Shown: positions 52,216-61,295, numbered from the stretch's first letter. The stretch is DNA of 64,000 nt from Raineya orbicola (GCF_002843425.1 NZ_NKXO01000005.1:41232-105231); one strand, 5' to 3'. The notes: generated from the letters alone by a model not told the origin. Numbers and translations are program-made.

Positions 52216-54564
52216 ATGAAAAATCTATTTATCGCATTCAGCGTATTATTTTTTTTCGCTTCCCCTCTTTTCGCACAAAATAAATTCACCATTAGCGGGT
52301 ATGTACGCGATGCCGCCACAGGCGAAGACCTCATCGGGGCATCGGTTTGGGAAGCCAAAAGCAAAGTAGGTATTCTTACCAATGCTTATGGCTACTATGC
52401 TCTGGAAATTCCTATCAGTAACGACACCATTATTCTGAAAGCGAACTTTGTAGGCTATGCCGAATACACACAAAAAATTTTTCTATCCAAAAACCTCACA
52501 CTCAATATTCTTTTGCAAACCGACCAAGCCCAAGAGCAAATTGAAGCGATTGAGGTTGTTGGTGAAGATAAGTTCAAAGATGCCGTAGAAAAAACGCAAA
52601 TGAGTGTGGAAAAGTTAGATTACAAGGAAATCAAAACTGTGCCTGTGGTTTTTGGTGAAACAGACCTTATCAAAGTTTTGCAACTCAAACCGGGTGTAAA
52701 ATCAGGTTCGGAGGCTTCGGCGGGTTTGTATGTTCGCGGCGGCGGACCCGACCAAAACTTAATACTCTTGGACGAAGGACTTATCTACAACGCCGCTCAT
52801 CTGTTTGGCTTTTTTAGCATTTTCAATTCTGATGCTATCAAAAATGTAGAACTCTACAAAGGCGATTTCCCTGCTCAATATGGGGGTAGGCTCTCTTCCG
52901 TGCTGGATATTAAAATGCGTGAAGGCAACAAAAACCGCTTTTCAGGTACAGGCGGCGTAGGACTGATTTCATCAAGGCTCACGCTGGAAGGTCCTATTCA
53001 AAAGGGTAAATCTTCGTTTATAGTTTCGGGCAGAAGGACGTATTTTGATATTATTACTCGCCAAATCAACAAAGCCAACGAAGGCAAACCCAACTACAAC
53101 CCTATTCCTGACTATTATTTTTATGATTTGAACCTCAAAGCCAATTACGAAATTAGCCAAAAAGATAGGATTTTTGTGAGCGGTTATTTCGGCAGAGATG
53201 TTTTTAAGTTTGCTGGCAATCAGGGTAATTTTAACTTTGATTTTGATTGGGGTAATAGCTCTGCTACGGTGCGTTGGAATCATATTTTTAGCCCTAAACT
53301 ATTCCTGAATACTACCGCAATTTATTCTGACTATCAGTACAAAATTCGCAACCGCTTTGCTTCTTTTATTTTCAATATTGGCTCCAACATCAAAGACTAC
53401 AACTTCAAAACTGATTTTGACTATCTGCATAGCGAAAAACATCATATTCGCTTCGGAGCTCAAGCCATACATCATCAGTTTGGCGTGGCTCGCATACGCT
53501 TTGCCAGTGATGATAACCGAGTGAATTTCAATTCGGGCAATACTTTTGAAGCCACCGAAATGGGCATTTATTTCAACGACGACATAAAACTGAATGAAAA
53601 ATGGCGACTAAATGCAGGTGTAAGGGGGTCAGGATTCGTGCAAAATCAAACTTTTTATGCAGGTCTTGAACCTCGTACAGCCTTTCGTTACAAACTAAAT
53701 GAAAAAACGTCCTTAAAAGCCAGCTTTGCCCAAATGTATCAATATGTGCATTTGCTTTCTAATTCGGGGGCTACTTTACCCACAGATATTTGGTATCCTT
53801 CTAATGAAGTAGTCAGACCGCAACTTTCAAGACAAGTAACAGCAGGGGTAAGCCATTTGTTCAAAAATGATGAACTACTATTCACCGCCGAAGCCTATTA
53901 CAAACAAATGAAAAACCAAATTGATTTTCGCGATGGGGCTAATCTTTTCCTTAACGATAACCTCAATGGCGAATTTGTATTCGGCAAAGGTTGGAGCTAT
54001 GGATTAGAGTTTTACATAGAAAAAAAAGCAGGGAAGTTCACAGGCTGGCTCGGTTATACGCTTTCTTGGACGAAACGTCAGTTTGCCGATTCTTCCAACA
54101 ATAATGCCCCTATCAACTTTGGAAAAGCCTTTTATCCTCGTTATGATAGACGCCACGATATTGCCCTTGTGCTTATGTACAAACTCAATGAAAAATGGAC
54201 TTTTGCTTTTAATTGGGTTTTTGGTAATAATAATTGGGTAACTATCCCACAGGGCAGATTTGGCGTACAGGGGGTAAATGGAGCAAATTTTCTTTTGGGA
54301 AATGACTTCGGCGAAAGAAACAATTATCAAATGCCTGCCTATCACCGAGCCGATTTGAACATTATACGCAAATTCAAACCCAAATGGGGCGAATCTGACC
54401 TTACTTTTAGCATTTACAACCTCTATAACCGCCGCAATGCCTTTGTGATTTACTACGAACCTACCGAAGAAAATGCCCAAATCAACTTTTTCACGCAGTT
54501 CAGAGCCCGACAGCTCGCTCTTTTCCCCATTATTCCTACTCTCACTTACAATTTCAGGTTTTGA
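52216..54564 (+). CDS. TonB-dependent receptor with N-terminal carboxypeptidase-D-like domain
   Basis: A 782-aa outer-membrane receptor. The signal peptide (MKNLFIAFSVLFFFASPLFAQ) is followed by a CarboxypepD_reg-like domain (FTISGYVRDAATGEDLIGAS, NAYGYYALEIPISNDTIILK), a plug (VFGETDLIKVLQLKPGVKSG, GLYVRGGGPDQNLILLDEG, ELYKGDFPAQYGGRLSSVLDIKM), and a barrel ending in FPIIPTLTYNFRF. No SusD-type lipoprotein is adjacent, so it is probably not part of a glycan-use locus; siderophores, cobalamin or peptides are equally possible. It has its own promoter and stands alone between the HAD gene and sdaAB. Confidence 0.93.
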   Translation: MKNLFIAFSVLFFFASPLFAQNKFTISGYVRDAATGEDLIGASVWEAKSKVGILTNAYGYYALEIPISNDTIILKANFVGYAEYTQKIFLSKNLTLNILLQTDQAQEQIEAIEVVGEDKFKDAVEKTQMSVEKLDYKEIKTVPVVFGETDLIKVLQLKPGVKSGSEASAGLYVRGGGPDQNLILLDEGLIYNAAHLFGFFSIFNSDAIKNVELYKGDFPAQYGGRLSSVLDIKMREGNKNRFSGTGGVGLISSRLTLEGPIQKGKSSFIVSGRRTYFDIITRQINKANEGKPNYNPIPDYYFYDLNLKANYEISQKDRIFVSGYFGRDVFKFAGNQGNFNFDFDWGNSSATVRWNHIFSPKLFLNTTAIYSDYQYKIRNRFASFIFNIGSNIKDYNFKTDFDYLHSEKHHIRFGAQAIHHQFGVARIRFASDDNRVNFNSGNTFEATEMGIYFNDDIKLNEKWRLNAGVRGSGFVQNQTFYAGLEPRTAFRYKLNEKTSLKASFAQMYQYVHLLSNSGATLPTDIWYPSNEVVRPQLSRQVTAGVSHLFKNDELLFTAEAYYKQMKNQIDFRDGANLFLNDNLNGEFVFGKGWSYGLEFYIEKKAGKFTGWLGYTLSWTKRQFADSSNNNAPINFGKAFYPRYDRRHDIALVLMYKLNEKWTFAFNWVFGNNNWVTIPQGRFGVQGVNGANFLLGNDFGERNNYQMPAYHRADLNIIRKFKPKWGESDLTFSIYNLYNRRNAFVIYYEPTEENAQINFFTQFRARQLALFPIIPTLTYNFRF

Positions 54565-54590
54565 GATTTAGCAAAAAATTGCTAACTTTA
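54560..54590 (+). promoter_or_regulatory. Probable promoter of sdaAB
   Basis: TTTG and TAACTTTA (one mismatch to TAnnTTTG) are spaced by 19 bases. The first element overlaps the receptor stop codon. Confidence 0.4.
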
Positions 54591-54622
54591 CAACATTCCA
54601 ACGCAATCAGATTTTTTGGCTT

Positions 54623-55300
54623 ATGAATGAACGCAGTAGCATTTTTGATATGATAGGACCTATAATGATTGGTCCTTCCAGCTCGCATACAGCAGGCGTA
54701 GTACGTATTGGCAGGGTAGCTCATAAAATTTTAGGCAGAACTCCCCAAAAAGCGATTATCACTTTTTACAATTCTTTTGCCCAAACCTATGAAGGACACG
54801 GGAGCGATAGAGCAATTATTGCAGGACTAATGGACTTTGCCACTGACGATACACGCATCAAAAACTCTTTTGATTTTGCCAAAGAAGCAGGTTTTGAATA
54901 TACCTTCAAAGCCGTAGGCAATGCCTCTTTATATCACCCTAATACCGTGAAACTGGAATTAGAAGCCGAAGGCAGACAAATTGAAGTAATTGGCGAAAGC
55001 CGAGGCGGGGGAATTATCAATATTGCTTCCTACAATGGCTTTCGGGCTGATATTTCAGCTTCAATGCATACGCTTATTGTTCTTGCCGAAGACACCAAAG
55101 GCAAACTTGCTTTCATAGCCAATATTTTAGCCCAAGATGAGTGCAATATCGCTACTGCTTCGGTTTCAAGGAAAGGGAAAAATGATTTGGCTTGCCACTT
55201 TTACGAAATGGATAGCCCTATTCGCCCTCTCACGCTTGAATACCTCCGAAGTCTTAAATGGATTCACGAAATTACTGCTATTGATTGCACGCAAATCTGA
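54623..55300 (+). CDS. sdaAB: L-serine ammonia-lyase, iron-sulfur type, beta subunit
   Basis: A 225-aa protein matching the beta chain of two-subunit L-serine dehydratase, which converts serine to pyruvate and ammonia. The N-terminal SSIFDMIGPIMIGPSSSHTAG is the family signature, followed by KAIITFYNSFAQTYEGHGSDRAIIAGLM. A C-terminal ACT domain (HTLIVLAEDTKGKLAFIANILAQDECNIATASVSRKG) is likely an allosteric serine site. The alpha subunit (sdaAA), which carries the Fe-S cysteines and normally follows at once, is not adjacent: a convergent cyclophilin gene lies 4 bases away. The activity must therefore depend on a subunit encoded elsewhere. Confidence 0.93.
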   Translation: MNERSSIFDMIGPIMIGPSSSHTAGVVRIGRVAHKILGRTPQKAIITFYNSFAQTYEGHGSDRAIIAGLMDFATDDTRIKNSFDFAKEAGFEYTFKAVGNASLYHPNTVKLELEAEGRQIEVIGESRGGGIINIASYNGFRADISASMHTLIVLAEDTKGKLAFIANILAQDECNIATASVSRKGKNDLACHFYEMDSPIRPLTLEYLRSLKWIHEITAIDCTQI

Positions 55301-55303
55301 ACT

Positions 55304-56035
55304 CTATTCCTCTTGGGGCTTTGCTTTTTTCTTTTTTTTAGAAGGCTTTTCAGGGTACTGAAAGCCATATTTTTTTGTAACTTCTTTGCGTTTCATTACT
55401 TTGATAGAGGCTTTCATTCGTATATCTTTCAGGGGTCGGTCGCGAGAGTCAGTAGGTTCGGCAATGATTTTCTCTAAAACCTCAAAACCCTCTAACATCT
55501 CTCCAAAAACCGTGTAGTTTTGGTCTAAATGAGGTGTGCCTTTTTTAGTTTTGTAAAACTCGCGATGCTCCACGGGGAATTTGACCTGTATTTTTGCAGA
55601 AAGAGCATCTAACTCTTCATCGGTAAAGGTTCTACCCTGCACAATATAAAACTGACAGCTACTAGAAGCCTTTTGTGGATTATTGTCGCGTGCCGCTGCC
55701 AATGCCCCTCTTTTATGGAAAAGTTCTGGACGAAGTTCAGCATCAATACGATAATTCAAGCCACCCATACCGAGCATTTCACCGGGTTTGGCGTTTTTAG
55801 AATTCGGGTCGCCTCCTTGTATCATAAAATCCTTAATAACCCGATGAAAAAGCAAACCATCATAAAATTTTTCACGAACAAGTTTCAAAAAATTTGCTCG
55901 GTGCTTGGGTGTTTGCTGGTAAAGTAAAAAAAGCATATCGCCGTAATCGGTTTGTATAAGCACCAAACTATCTTTTTTTTGGGCAAAAATACTATGAGCC
56001 AAAATAAGCAGGCTGAAGGCAAAAATTTTTCGCAT
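55304..56035 (-). CDS. Exported cyclophilin-type peptidyl-prolyl isomerase
   Basis: A 243-aa protein with signal peptide MRKIFAFSLLILAHSIFAQ. The cyclophilin domain shows FYDGLLFHRVIKDFMIQGGDP with the catalytic-site Arg, then SSSCQFYIVQGRTF and YTVFGEMLEGFEVLEKI. An insertion of about 40 residues (TDEELDALSAKIQVKFPVEH and following) separates the last two motifs, as in other Bacteroidota cyclophilins. The C-terminus has a Lys-rich tail (KPSKKKKKAKPQEE). It is predicted to assist protein folding in the periplasm. Its upstream region holds a 12-bp palindrome, GTAAATATTTAC. Confidence 0.93.
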   Translation of the reverse strand: MRKIFAFSLLILAHSIFAQKKDSLVLIQTDYGDMLFLLYQQTPKHRANFLKLVREKFYDGLLFHRVIKDFMIQGGDPNSKNAKPGEMLGMGGLNYRIDAELRPELFHKRGALAAARDNNPQKASSSCQFYIVQGRTFTDEELDALSAKIQVKFPVEHREFYKTKKGTPHLDQNYTVFGEMLEGFEVLEKIIAEPTDSRDRPLKDIRMKASIKVMKRKEVTKKYGFQYPEKPSKKKKKAKPQEE

Positions 56036-56182
56036 AATTGTAAATATTTACGTTCAAAATCAAGGGTTTGAAGGTTCAAAAATTTATGGTTTGAGTGAGA
56101 TTAAGGCGTTCCTTCTGCCTAAATCCAATTAAATTCTTGTTTCCTGCTTCTTATTTCCCGTTTCTATTTTACGCCCAGGCTT

Positions 56183-58717
56183 TTAGGAAGTTTTGGTTTC
56201 TAACATTTCTTGCAATTCTTTGAGCTGTTTTTCAAGTTCTTCAATCCGTTTTTTGTCTTGTTTTTGTTTTTCAAAAAGAGTAGCCATAATTCTTTGGTTT
56301 TCGGCTTCGGCGAGTTTGGCTTCGGTAATATCTTTGGCAAAAACAGAAATACCTATTACCTCCCCTTTTTCATTGAAAATTGGGTTAAAAGAGTGTTCGC
56401 GATACTGAATTTTTTTATTGCCCAAATCTCTCTTAATAACTTTTTCAAAACGCTCACCTGATAAGGCTCTATCGTAATATTTTTTCCATTCCTCGTGCAA
56501 ATGTTCGGGTATGGTGGTAAAAATATTATCACCTTCCTTGAAGTTGTATTCTTTACGCCTTTTTCTGAAAACTTCATTAAAAACTAACAAGTTATAGTTT
56601 TTATCAATCGCCATAATGGAATCTTCGGTATTGTTGATGAGCGATTGTAAATTTGCCTCTTTCATTTTAAGCTCTATTTCGGCGGTGCGTTGTTGGGTAA
56701 CATCAGTAACAAATACCGAAGCCCCCACTACCCTTTGTCTTTCATTGTAAATAGGATTGTAAAGAATATCGTAATAATACGTAACGCCACGAATAGTAAC
56801 CGTAGCACTAGTTTTGAAACGCTCTCCCGACAAGGCTCTCTTGATTTCCTCCATCATTTGCTCATAGGTTTTGCCCGGAAAGGCATCATCAATAATTCTA
56901 CCTGTATCCAGATACACACCCACCGACTCGTAAAGATTCTTCATAGCCTTATTGATAACCGTGATTTGCCTTTTATGGTTGAATGCCATAATAGCATCGG
57001 AAGCATTATCCAGCAATGCACGCATATTACCTTCTTTTTCAGAAAGTTCTCTTTGGTTGCGTTGCATTTCTTCTTGGGTAGCCTGTAATTCCTCAATATT
57101 CTGGCGTAATTCTTCTTCTTTTTCTCTCATTAGAGTAGTTATTCTTTGCGACTCTTCCAAAAGTTGCTGGGTTCGGCGGTTTACTTTGGTACTTGAAAAA
57201 GTAGAAGCTACACTATCGGCTATCTGTTTAATAAATTCTTGCTGATAATCCTCAAATTCGTGAAAAGATGCCAACTCCATCACCCCTTCTACTTGCTCAT
57301 TGATTTTGAGTGGTACAATAAATATAAACTTCGGATTTGCCCCACCTAAACCTGTTCTTATTTCAATGTAATCATTGGGTACTTCACTCAAATAAATCGG
57401 CAAACCTTCTATCCACGCTCTACCTACTAAACCTTGCCCTTTCAGGATTTTCTTCTCAATGAATTTCTTTTTATTGTATGCATAAGCGGCGGCAAGCTCT
57501 AAAAAGTGTTCGTTGGGATTGGTGTCATTTACAATAAAAATTCCTCCCTGATTAGCTCCTACATATTTTACAAGTTCGCCGATAAGCTCTTCTGAAAGCC
57601 TTTCCAAGTTATTACTTTCACGGCGTAAGATTTCACTAAATTTGGCAATACCTGCGTTCCGCCAAGTACGAATACGCTCCTCTTCCGATACCTTCAAAAG
57701 TCCTTCTCGCATCTGAGCAATTGCCTCCCCAAAAGTTCCCTTACCCTCAAAAACATTCAACTCCGCATCATATCTTCCTTCTTTTACGCTAATAGCATAT
57801 TTTCGCAAATTTTGGAGGTTTTTGGTCAGAATGTTCAGATTGCGAGTGATAGGTTCTAGCTCGCTTACTTGGGTGTGCAAAGTTTCGGGTAAGCCCCCTT
57901 CGGCAAGTTCTTCGGTAAAAATATCCACCCGTTCCAGATTTTTTCCGATATGGCTATTGAGCAAGAAAATAAGAGCTACCAAAGCCACCGCCGTAATGAG
58001 AAAAACAATTACCTGAAAAAGTGTAAAAAACTGATTTTCTTGCCCTATATCTACGTAAAGTTTTTCGGTGGCTTTATCATTAAAGCCGATAAGTTGCGAA
58101 AAATATACGTCTAACTCCTTTTGCAAGCGGGTAATTTCATTAGCAAGCAAAAAGGCAAGAGCATCATCATAAAAAGTAACCGCCTTATTAGCTTTGATAG
58201 CCGTAGTATCAGAAATATCTACTCTATCAGAATAATAAACAGGGCTTCTTTGCCCTTTCTTGTTGATAGCAATTGCTTCTTTGACAAGTTTATCCATTTT
58301 AGCAAGCCTATCAGCAATTGCCTCGTAGGTTACAGCTAATTCGGGCTCATTGCTACGTTTTGCCACTATTCTTTGCAAAGAATCGTTGAATGCCAAAGCC
58401 TTTTTTTCCCACAAATCTAAAATTTCTTCATTGGTACGAGAGCTAATGCGTTGTTCAGCAGCATAAACACTATTTTGCAAAATAGAAATCATCTGATTGA
58501 CCGCCTGAAAGCAGGCAAATGCATACACCTTTACAGGCTGATAAGTAGAAGCTATTGCTTCGTTGCGTTTGGTAACCTGCACCATTCGCCCAATAAGTAA
58601 ATAAGCAAACACTATCATCAGAATACCCGCAACAGCAATGCTCAACACGATACGCCCCTGAAAAGATTGCGTATTGAACCTAAAAAGGCGTAAAAGACGA
58701 CTGATAAAGGTTTTCAT
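56183..58717 (-). CDS. Membrane sensor with HAMP-like, GAF and two PAS domains, no output domain
   Basis: An 844-aa protein. The first membrane helix (IVLSIAVAGILMIVFAYLLIG, about 23-43) and the second (VIVFLITAVALVALIFLL, about 235-252) bound a helical extracytoplasmic domain. A HAMP-like linker leads to a GAF domain (about 385-510: YVGANQGGIFIVNDTNPNEH, KFIFIVPLKINEQVEGVMEL). A coiled coil follows, then PAS1 (LDNASDAIMAFNHKRQITVI, with ASVFVTDVTQQ) and PAS2 (INNTEDSIMAIDKNYNLLVF, with ISVFAKDITEA). The protein ends in a coiled coil (RIEELEKQLKELQEMLE). No kinase, cyclase or methyl-accepting domain is present, so it must signal through another protein. It has a good promoter at 58754-58784. 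Confidence 0.9.
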   Translation of the reverse strand: MKTFISRLLRLFRFNTQSFQGRIVLSIAVAGILMIVFAYLLIGRMVQVTKRNEAIASTYQPVKVYAFACFQAVNQMISILQNSVYAAEQRISSRTNEEILDLWEKKALAFNDSLQRIVAKRSNEPELAVTYEAIADRLAKMDKLVKEAIAINKKGQRSPVYYSDRVDISDTTAIKANKAVTFYDDALAFLLANEITRLQKELDVYFSQLIGFNDKATEKLYVDIGQENQFFTLFQVIVFLITAVALVALIFLLNSHIGKNLERVDIFTEELAEGGLPETLHTQVSELEPITRNLNILTKNLQNLRKYAISVKEGRYDAELNVFEGKGTFGEAIAQMREGLLKVSEEERIRTWRNAGIAKFSEILRRESNNLERLSEELIGELVKYVGANQGGIFIVNDTNPNEHFLELAAAYAYNKKKFIEKKILKGQGLVGRAWIEGLPIYLSEVPNDYIEIRTGLGGANPKFIFIVPLKINEQVEGVMELASFHEFEDYQQEFIKQIADSVASTFSSTKVNRRTQQLLEESQRITTLMREKEEELRQNIEELQATQEEMQRNQRELSEKEGNMRALLDNASDAIMAFNHKRQITVINKAMKNLYESVGVYLDTGRIIDDAFPGKTYEQMMEEIKRALSGERFKTSATVTIRGVTYYYDILYNPIYNERQRVVGASVFVTDVTQQRTAEIELKMKEANLQSLINNTEDSIMAIDKNYNLLVFNEVFRKRRKEYNFKEGDNIFTTIPEHLHEEWKKYYDRALSGERFEKVIKRDLGNKKIQYREHSFNPIFNEKGEVIGISVFAKDITEAKLAEAENQRIMATLFEKQKQDKKRIEELEKQLKELQEMLETKTS

Positions 58718-58753
58718 CTTGTTTCAAGCAGATTTTCTTTCAAAAGAGTTTTC

Positions 58754-58784
58754 CAAATTTATGCAAATTTGCAATTTCCTCAAA
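58754..58784 (-). promoter_or_regulatory. Bacteroidota-type promoter for the GAF/PAS sensor
   Basis: On the minus strand TTTG and TAAATTTG are spaced by 19 bases, 36 bases before the start codon at 58717. Confidence 0.6.
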
Positions 58785-58811
58785 ATTTTCAAATAAAACT
58801 GCAAGAAACTT

Positions 58812-59516
58812 TTATCGTAAATGCCAAAGCGAATTAACCCCTATCATTCGGCTGGTAGTAAAGCCTTCGCCATAAATAGCTCCAATCTGATGTCCAAACT
58901 CTTTGGCACGAGCTTCAATAAAATCAAAAAATTCAGGAGTTGAAATATAGGTTTGTGGCTCACTATCCCCTTTGGGAGCATTGAATTGCGTAGTATAAGC
59001 TAAAATAGCTTGCTTTTTGATTTCCCAGAAATCCGTAATATCCACTACAAAAGTAGGCTGAATATAGCGGTCTTGAATGAAATGATACACAAAATCAGGA
59101 CGATGAGCCTCTTGAAAAGTTTCAATTTTTCGTAATCCCGCAAGAAAACAGGCATCACGCACCAGTTCGGCGGCACGGGCGTGGTCGGGGTGGCGGTCGG
59201 TGATAGCATTGGTAAGCACAATTTTAGGTTTGTACTGCCGTATTTTATGAATAATAGCCAACTGATGCTCTTTATCATTCCTGAAAAACCCATCGGCAAA
59301 ACCTAAATTTTCTCGCAAATGCAAACCTAATATTTGAGAGGCTTTTTCTGCTTCTTTCTGCCGTGTCTGAATATTTCCTCGCGTACCTAATTCTCCTTGT
59401 GTTAGGTCAATGATACCCACTTTACTACCTTGTGCAATATGCAGAGCTAATGTACCTGAACAAGAAAGTTCCGCATCATCAGGATGAGCGGCAAAAACTA
59501 AAATGTCTAATTTCAT
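58812..59516 (-). CDS. bshB1: Bacillithiol biosynthesis deacetylase BshB1
   Basis: A 234-aa PIG-L/LmbE-family zinc deacetylase that removes acetate from GlcNAc-malate in the synthesis of the thiol bacillithiol. The zinc and catalytic motif AAHPDDAELSCSGTL begins at residue 8, and the second motif is DRHPDHARAAELVRDACFLAGL. Segments DLTQGELGTRGN and FGHQIGAIYGEGF are characteristic of BshB1 as distinct from other LmbE proteins. The frame begins six codons earlier (59534), but the start at MKLDILVFAAHPDD agrees with the family. bshA and bshC are not in the window. The upstream region, shared with the divergent ankyrin gene, contains an 18-bp palindrome. Confidence 0.94.
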   Translation of the reverse strand: MKLDILVFAAHPDDAELSCSGTLALHIAQGSKVGIIDLTQGELGTRGNIQTRQKEAEKASQILGLHLRENLGFADGFFRNDKEHQLAIIHKIRQYKPKIVLTNAITDRHPDHARAAELVRDACFLAGLRKIETFQEAHRPDFVYHFIQDRYIQPTFVVDITDFWEIKKQAILAYTTQFNAPKGDSEPQTYISTPEFFDFIEARAKEFGHQIGAIYGEGFTTSRMIGVNSLWHLR

Positions 59517-59570
59517 TTTTGCGTGTTGTAACATTTAATTAGCCCGCAATATACAAATAAATTGTACAAA

Positions 59571-59588
59571 ATACGTCATTTGACGTAT
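59571..59588. promoter_or_regulatory. Operator-like 18-bp palindrome between bshB1 and the ankyrin gene
   Basis: ATACGTCA-TT-TGACGTAT is a perfect inverted repeat of two 8-base arms around TT, 55 bases upstream of bshB1 and 47 upstream of the ankyrin gene. The TGACGT half-site and symmetry suit a dimeric regulator, for example of the CRP/FNR or TetR type. Confidence 0.55.
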
Positions 59589-59634
59589 GGGAAAAATCAC
59601 TTTTTCAAACTTATTTTGAAAAAAAGAAATCATT

Positions 59635-60213
59635 ATGAAAAAGACCTTCATTTTTTTATTGGCACAAGTGTTTCCTTTTGTCATTTTTGCCCAAACCGAA
59701 ATTTTTGAGGCTATTCGCGATGGCAACCAAGAACGCTTTATGCAACTTGTGCAAGACCCTAAAAATGTAAATGCCAGTATAAAATGGCAGGAAAAAACTT
59801 GGCTTTACGAAAACTTCACGCCTTTGATGCAGGCTGTTTCGTACCAGAGAGAAGAAATGGTATTGGAACTGCTCAAACGCAAAGCCAAAGCAAATGCCAA
59901 ATGCAAAGTAATAGAGGGCTATGAAATAGATAAATGCGATGCCAAGGTTACAGGTTATACTGCTTTGCATATGGCGGCGGCAAAAGGCAACGAAAACATC
60001 ATCAAACTATTGATTAGAGCAGGTGCCGATACTCGTGCCGAAGTAAAAATTAAATTCCGACATAAGGAATGTTACAAAACCAAAGATGGCTGGTTTGTAG
60101 AGGAGTTTGTACTGGGTCCGCAGGGCTATGCCGAAACTTTTGGGCAAAATGATGCCGCCCGTATTATTCGTACCGCCAAAGGCTCTAAATGGATAAAAGA
60201 GCCGATAAAATAA
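59635..60213 (+). CDS. Exported ankyrin-repeat protein
   Basis: A 192-aa protein with signal peptide MKKTFIFLLAQVFPFVIFAQ. About three ankyrin repeats follow: EIFEAIRDGNQERFMQLVQD, FTPLMQAVSYQREEMVLELLKRKAKANAK and GYTALHMAAAKGNENIIKLLIRAGADTRA, with a final degenerate unit (GYAETFGQNDAARIIRTA). An inserted loop in the middle contains a Cys pair (AKCKVIEGYEIDKCDAK). It is predicted to be periplasmic and to bind proteins. It is first in a co-directional series of exported repeat proteins, 27 bases before the WG-repeat gene, and is divergent from bshB1. No toxin-like domain is seen. Confidence 0.87.
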   Translation: MKKTFIFLLAQVFPFVIFAQTEIFEAIRDGNQERFMQLVQDPKNVNASIKWQEKTWLYENFTPLMQAVSYQREEMVLELLKRKAKANAKCKVIEGYEIDKCDAKVTGYTALHMAAAKGNENIIKLLIRAGADTRAEVKIKFRHKECYKTKDGWFVEEFVLGPQGYAETFGQNDAARIIRTAKGSKWIKEPIK

Positions 60214-60240
60214 TTCATTAACCTATTTAATCAATTTAAT

Positions 60241-61260
60241 ATGCTCAAAACATCATTCTTGGGCTTATTTTTAGCCTTTAGCTTACAAACCTTTGCCCAA
60301 ACCCTACCCGAGCTTATTCCCTACCGAAAAGGCAATATGTGGGGCTTTTGCTCGCCTGATAAAACCATTAAGATTGCGTGCAAATATGAAGAGGTTAGCG
60401 AATTTAGAGAAAATCTGGCGGCTGTACGAATCAACAAAAAATGGGGTTTTATTGATAAATCAGGGAAGGAGGTTGTTGCTTGCAGATACGAATCTGTTGG
60501 CGATTTTACAGAAGGTTTGGCAAAAGTAAAACTGAATAAGCAATGGGGCTTTATTGACCCCACAGGCAAAGAAGTGATATCCTTGCAATATGAAGAGGTG
60601 GGCGATTTTTGCGAGAACTTAAAAAAGAATTGTAGTGGCTTAGCACGCGTAAAACGCAACAAGAAATGGGGTTTTATTGATAAATCGGGCAAAGAGGTGA
60701 TTGCTTGCCAATACGAATATGCAGGGTGTATGTGTGAAAATCTGGCAGCTGTGCAAATTAACAAAAAATGGGGATTTATCGATAATACAGGAAAAGTTGT
60801 TATTCCAGCTCAATTCGAGAGTTCTCTTTCCTTCAATGAGGGCTTTGCTGCTGTAATGAAAAATAAAAAATGGGGTTTTATTGATAAAAAAGGAAAAGAA
60901 ATAATTGCTTGCCAATTTGATGATGCAAGATGGTTTTTTGAAGGATTAGCCGCCGTAAAAATTGATAAAAACAAATACGTATTCATTGATACTGCTGGCA
61001 AGGTTGTGCTTCCCGCTTCTTATGAAAAAAACTCTGTCATTTACGAACAAGCCCCTTATGAAGACGCTACAATTTTCAGCGAAGGGTTAGCTCCTATACA
61101 AAATTTTGGTAGATGGGGGTTTATTGACAAACAAGGAAAAGAGGTAATTGCCTGCAAATATGGTTTTGCTTCCATTTTTAACAATGGTATCGCCAGAGTT
61201 TTAAAAAACAGCGATAATTTCTACATAGACCGAAACGGCACAGAATTTTATGAACCTTAA
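60241..61260 (+). CDS. Exported WG-repeat protein
   Basis: A 339-aa protein with signal peptide MLKTSFLGLFLAFSLQTFAQ, followed by a tandem array of WG repeats (KWGFIDKSGKEVI type, each about 35 residues). Seven units retain the WGF core and two more are degenerate (NKYVFIDTAGKVVLP and NFYIDRNGTEF). Between cores the pattern xACxYExxxxFxENLAAVxxNK repeats. WG repeats form beta structures thought to mediate protein contacts; their ligand is not known. It probably shares a transcript with the ankyrin gene 27 bases upstream and precedes a membrane protein gene by 35 bases. Confidence 0.9.
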   Translation: MLKTSFLGLFLAFSLQTFAQTLPELIPYRKGNMWGFCSPDKTIKIACKYEEVSEFRENLAAVRINKKWGFIDKSGKEVVACRYESVGDFTEGLAKVKLNKQWGFIDPTGKEVISLQYEEVGDFCENLKKNCSGLARVKRNKKWGFIDKSGKEVIACQYEYAGCMCENLAAVQINKKWGFIDNTGKVVIPAQFESSLSFNEGFAAVMKNKKWGFIDKKGKEIIACQFDDARWFFEGLAAVKIDKNKYVFIDTAGKVVLPASYEKNSVIYEQAPYEDATIFSEGLAPIQNFGRWGFIDKQGKEVIACKYGFASIFNNGIARVLKNSDNFYIDRNGTEFYEP

Positions 61261-61295
61261 TTATCTCACCTTTCAAAAAACAAAAATCAAAATAT

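Noticed and set aside
52216..55300. Possible polysaccharide-utilisation locus around the second TonB-dependent receptor
   Set aside because: No SusD-like lipoprotein, glycoside hydrolase or hybrid two-component regulator is nearby.
59635..60213. Ankyrin protein as an immunity or effector protein of a toxin system
   Set aside because: No toxin, secretion-tag or polymorphic-toxin domain is found beside it in the window. The signal peptide alone does not support it.
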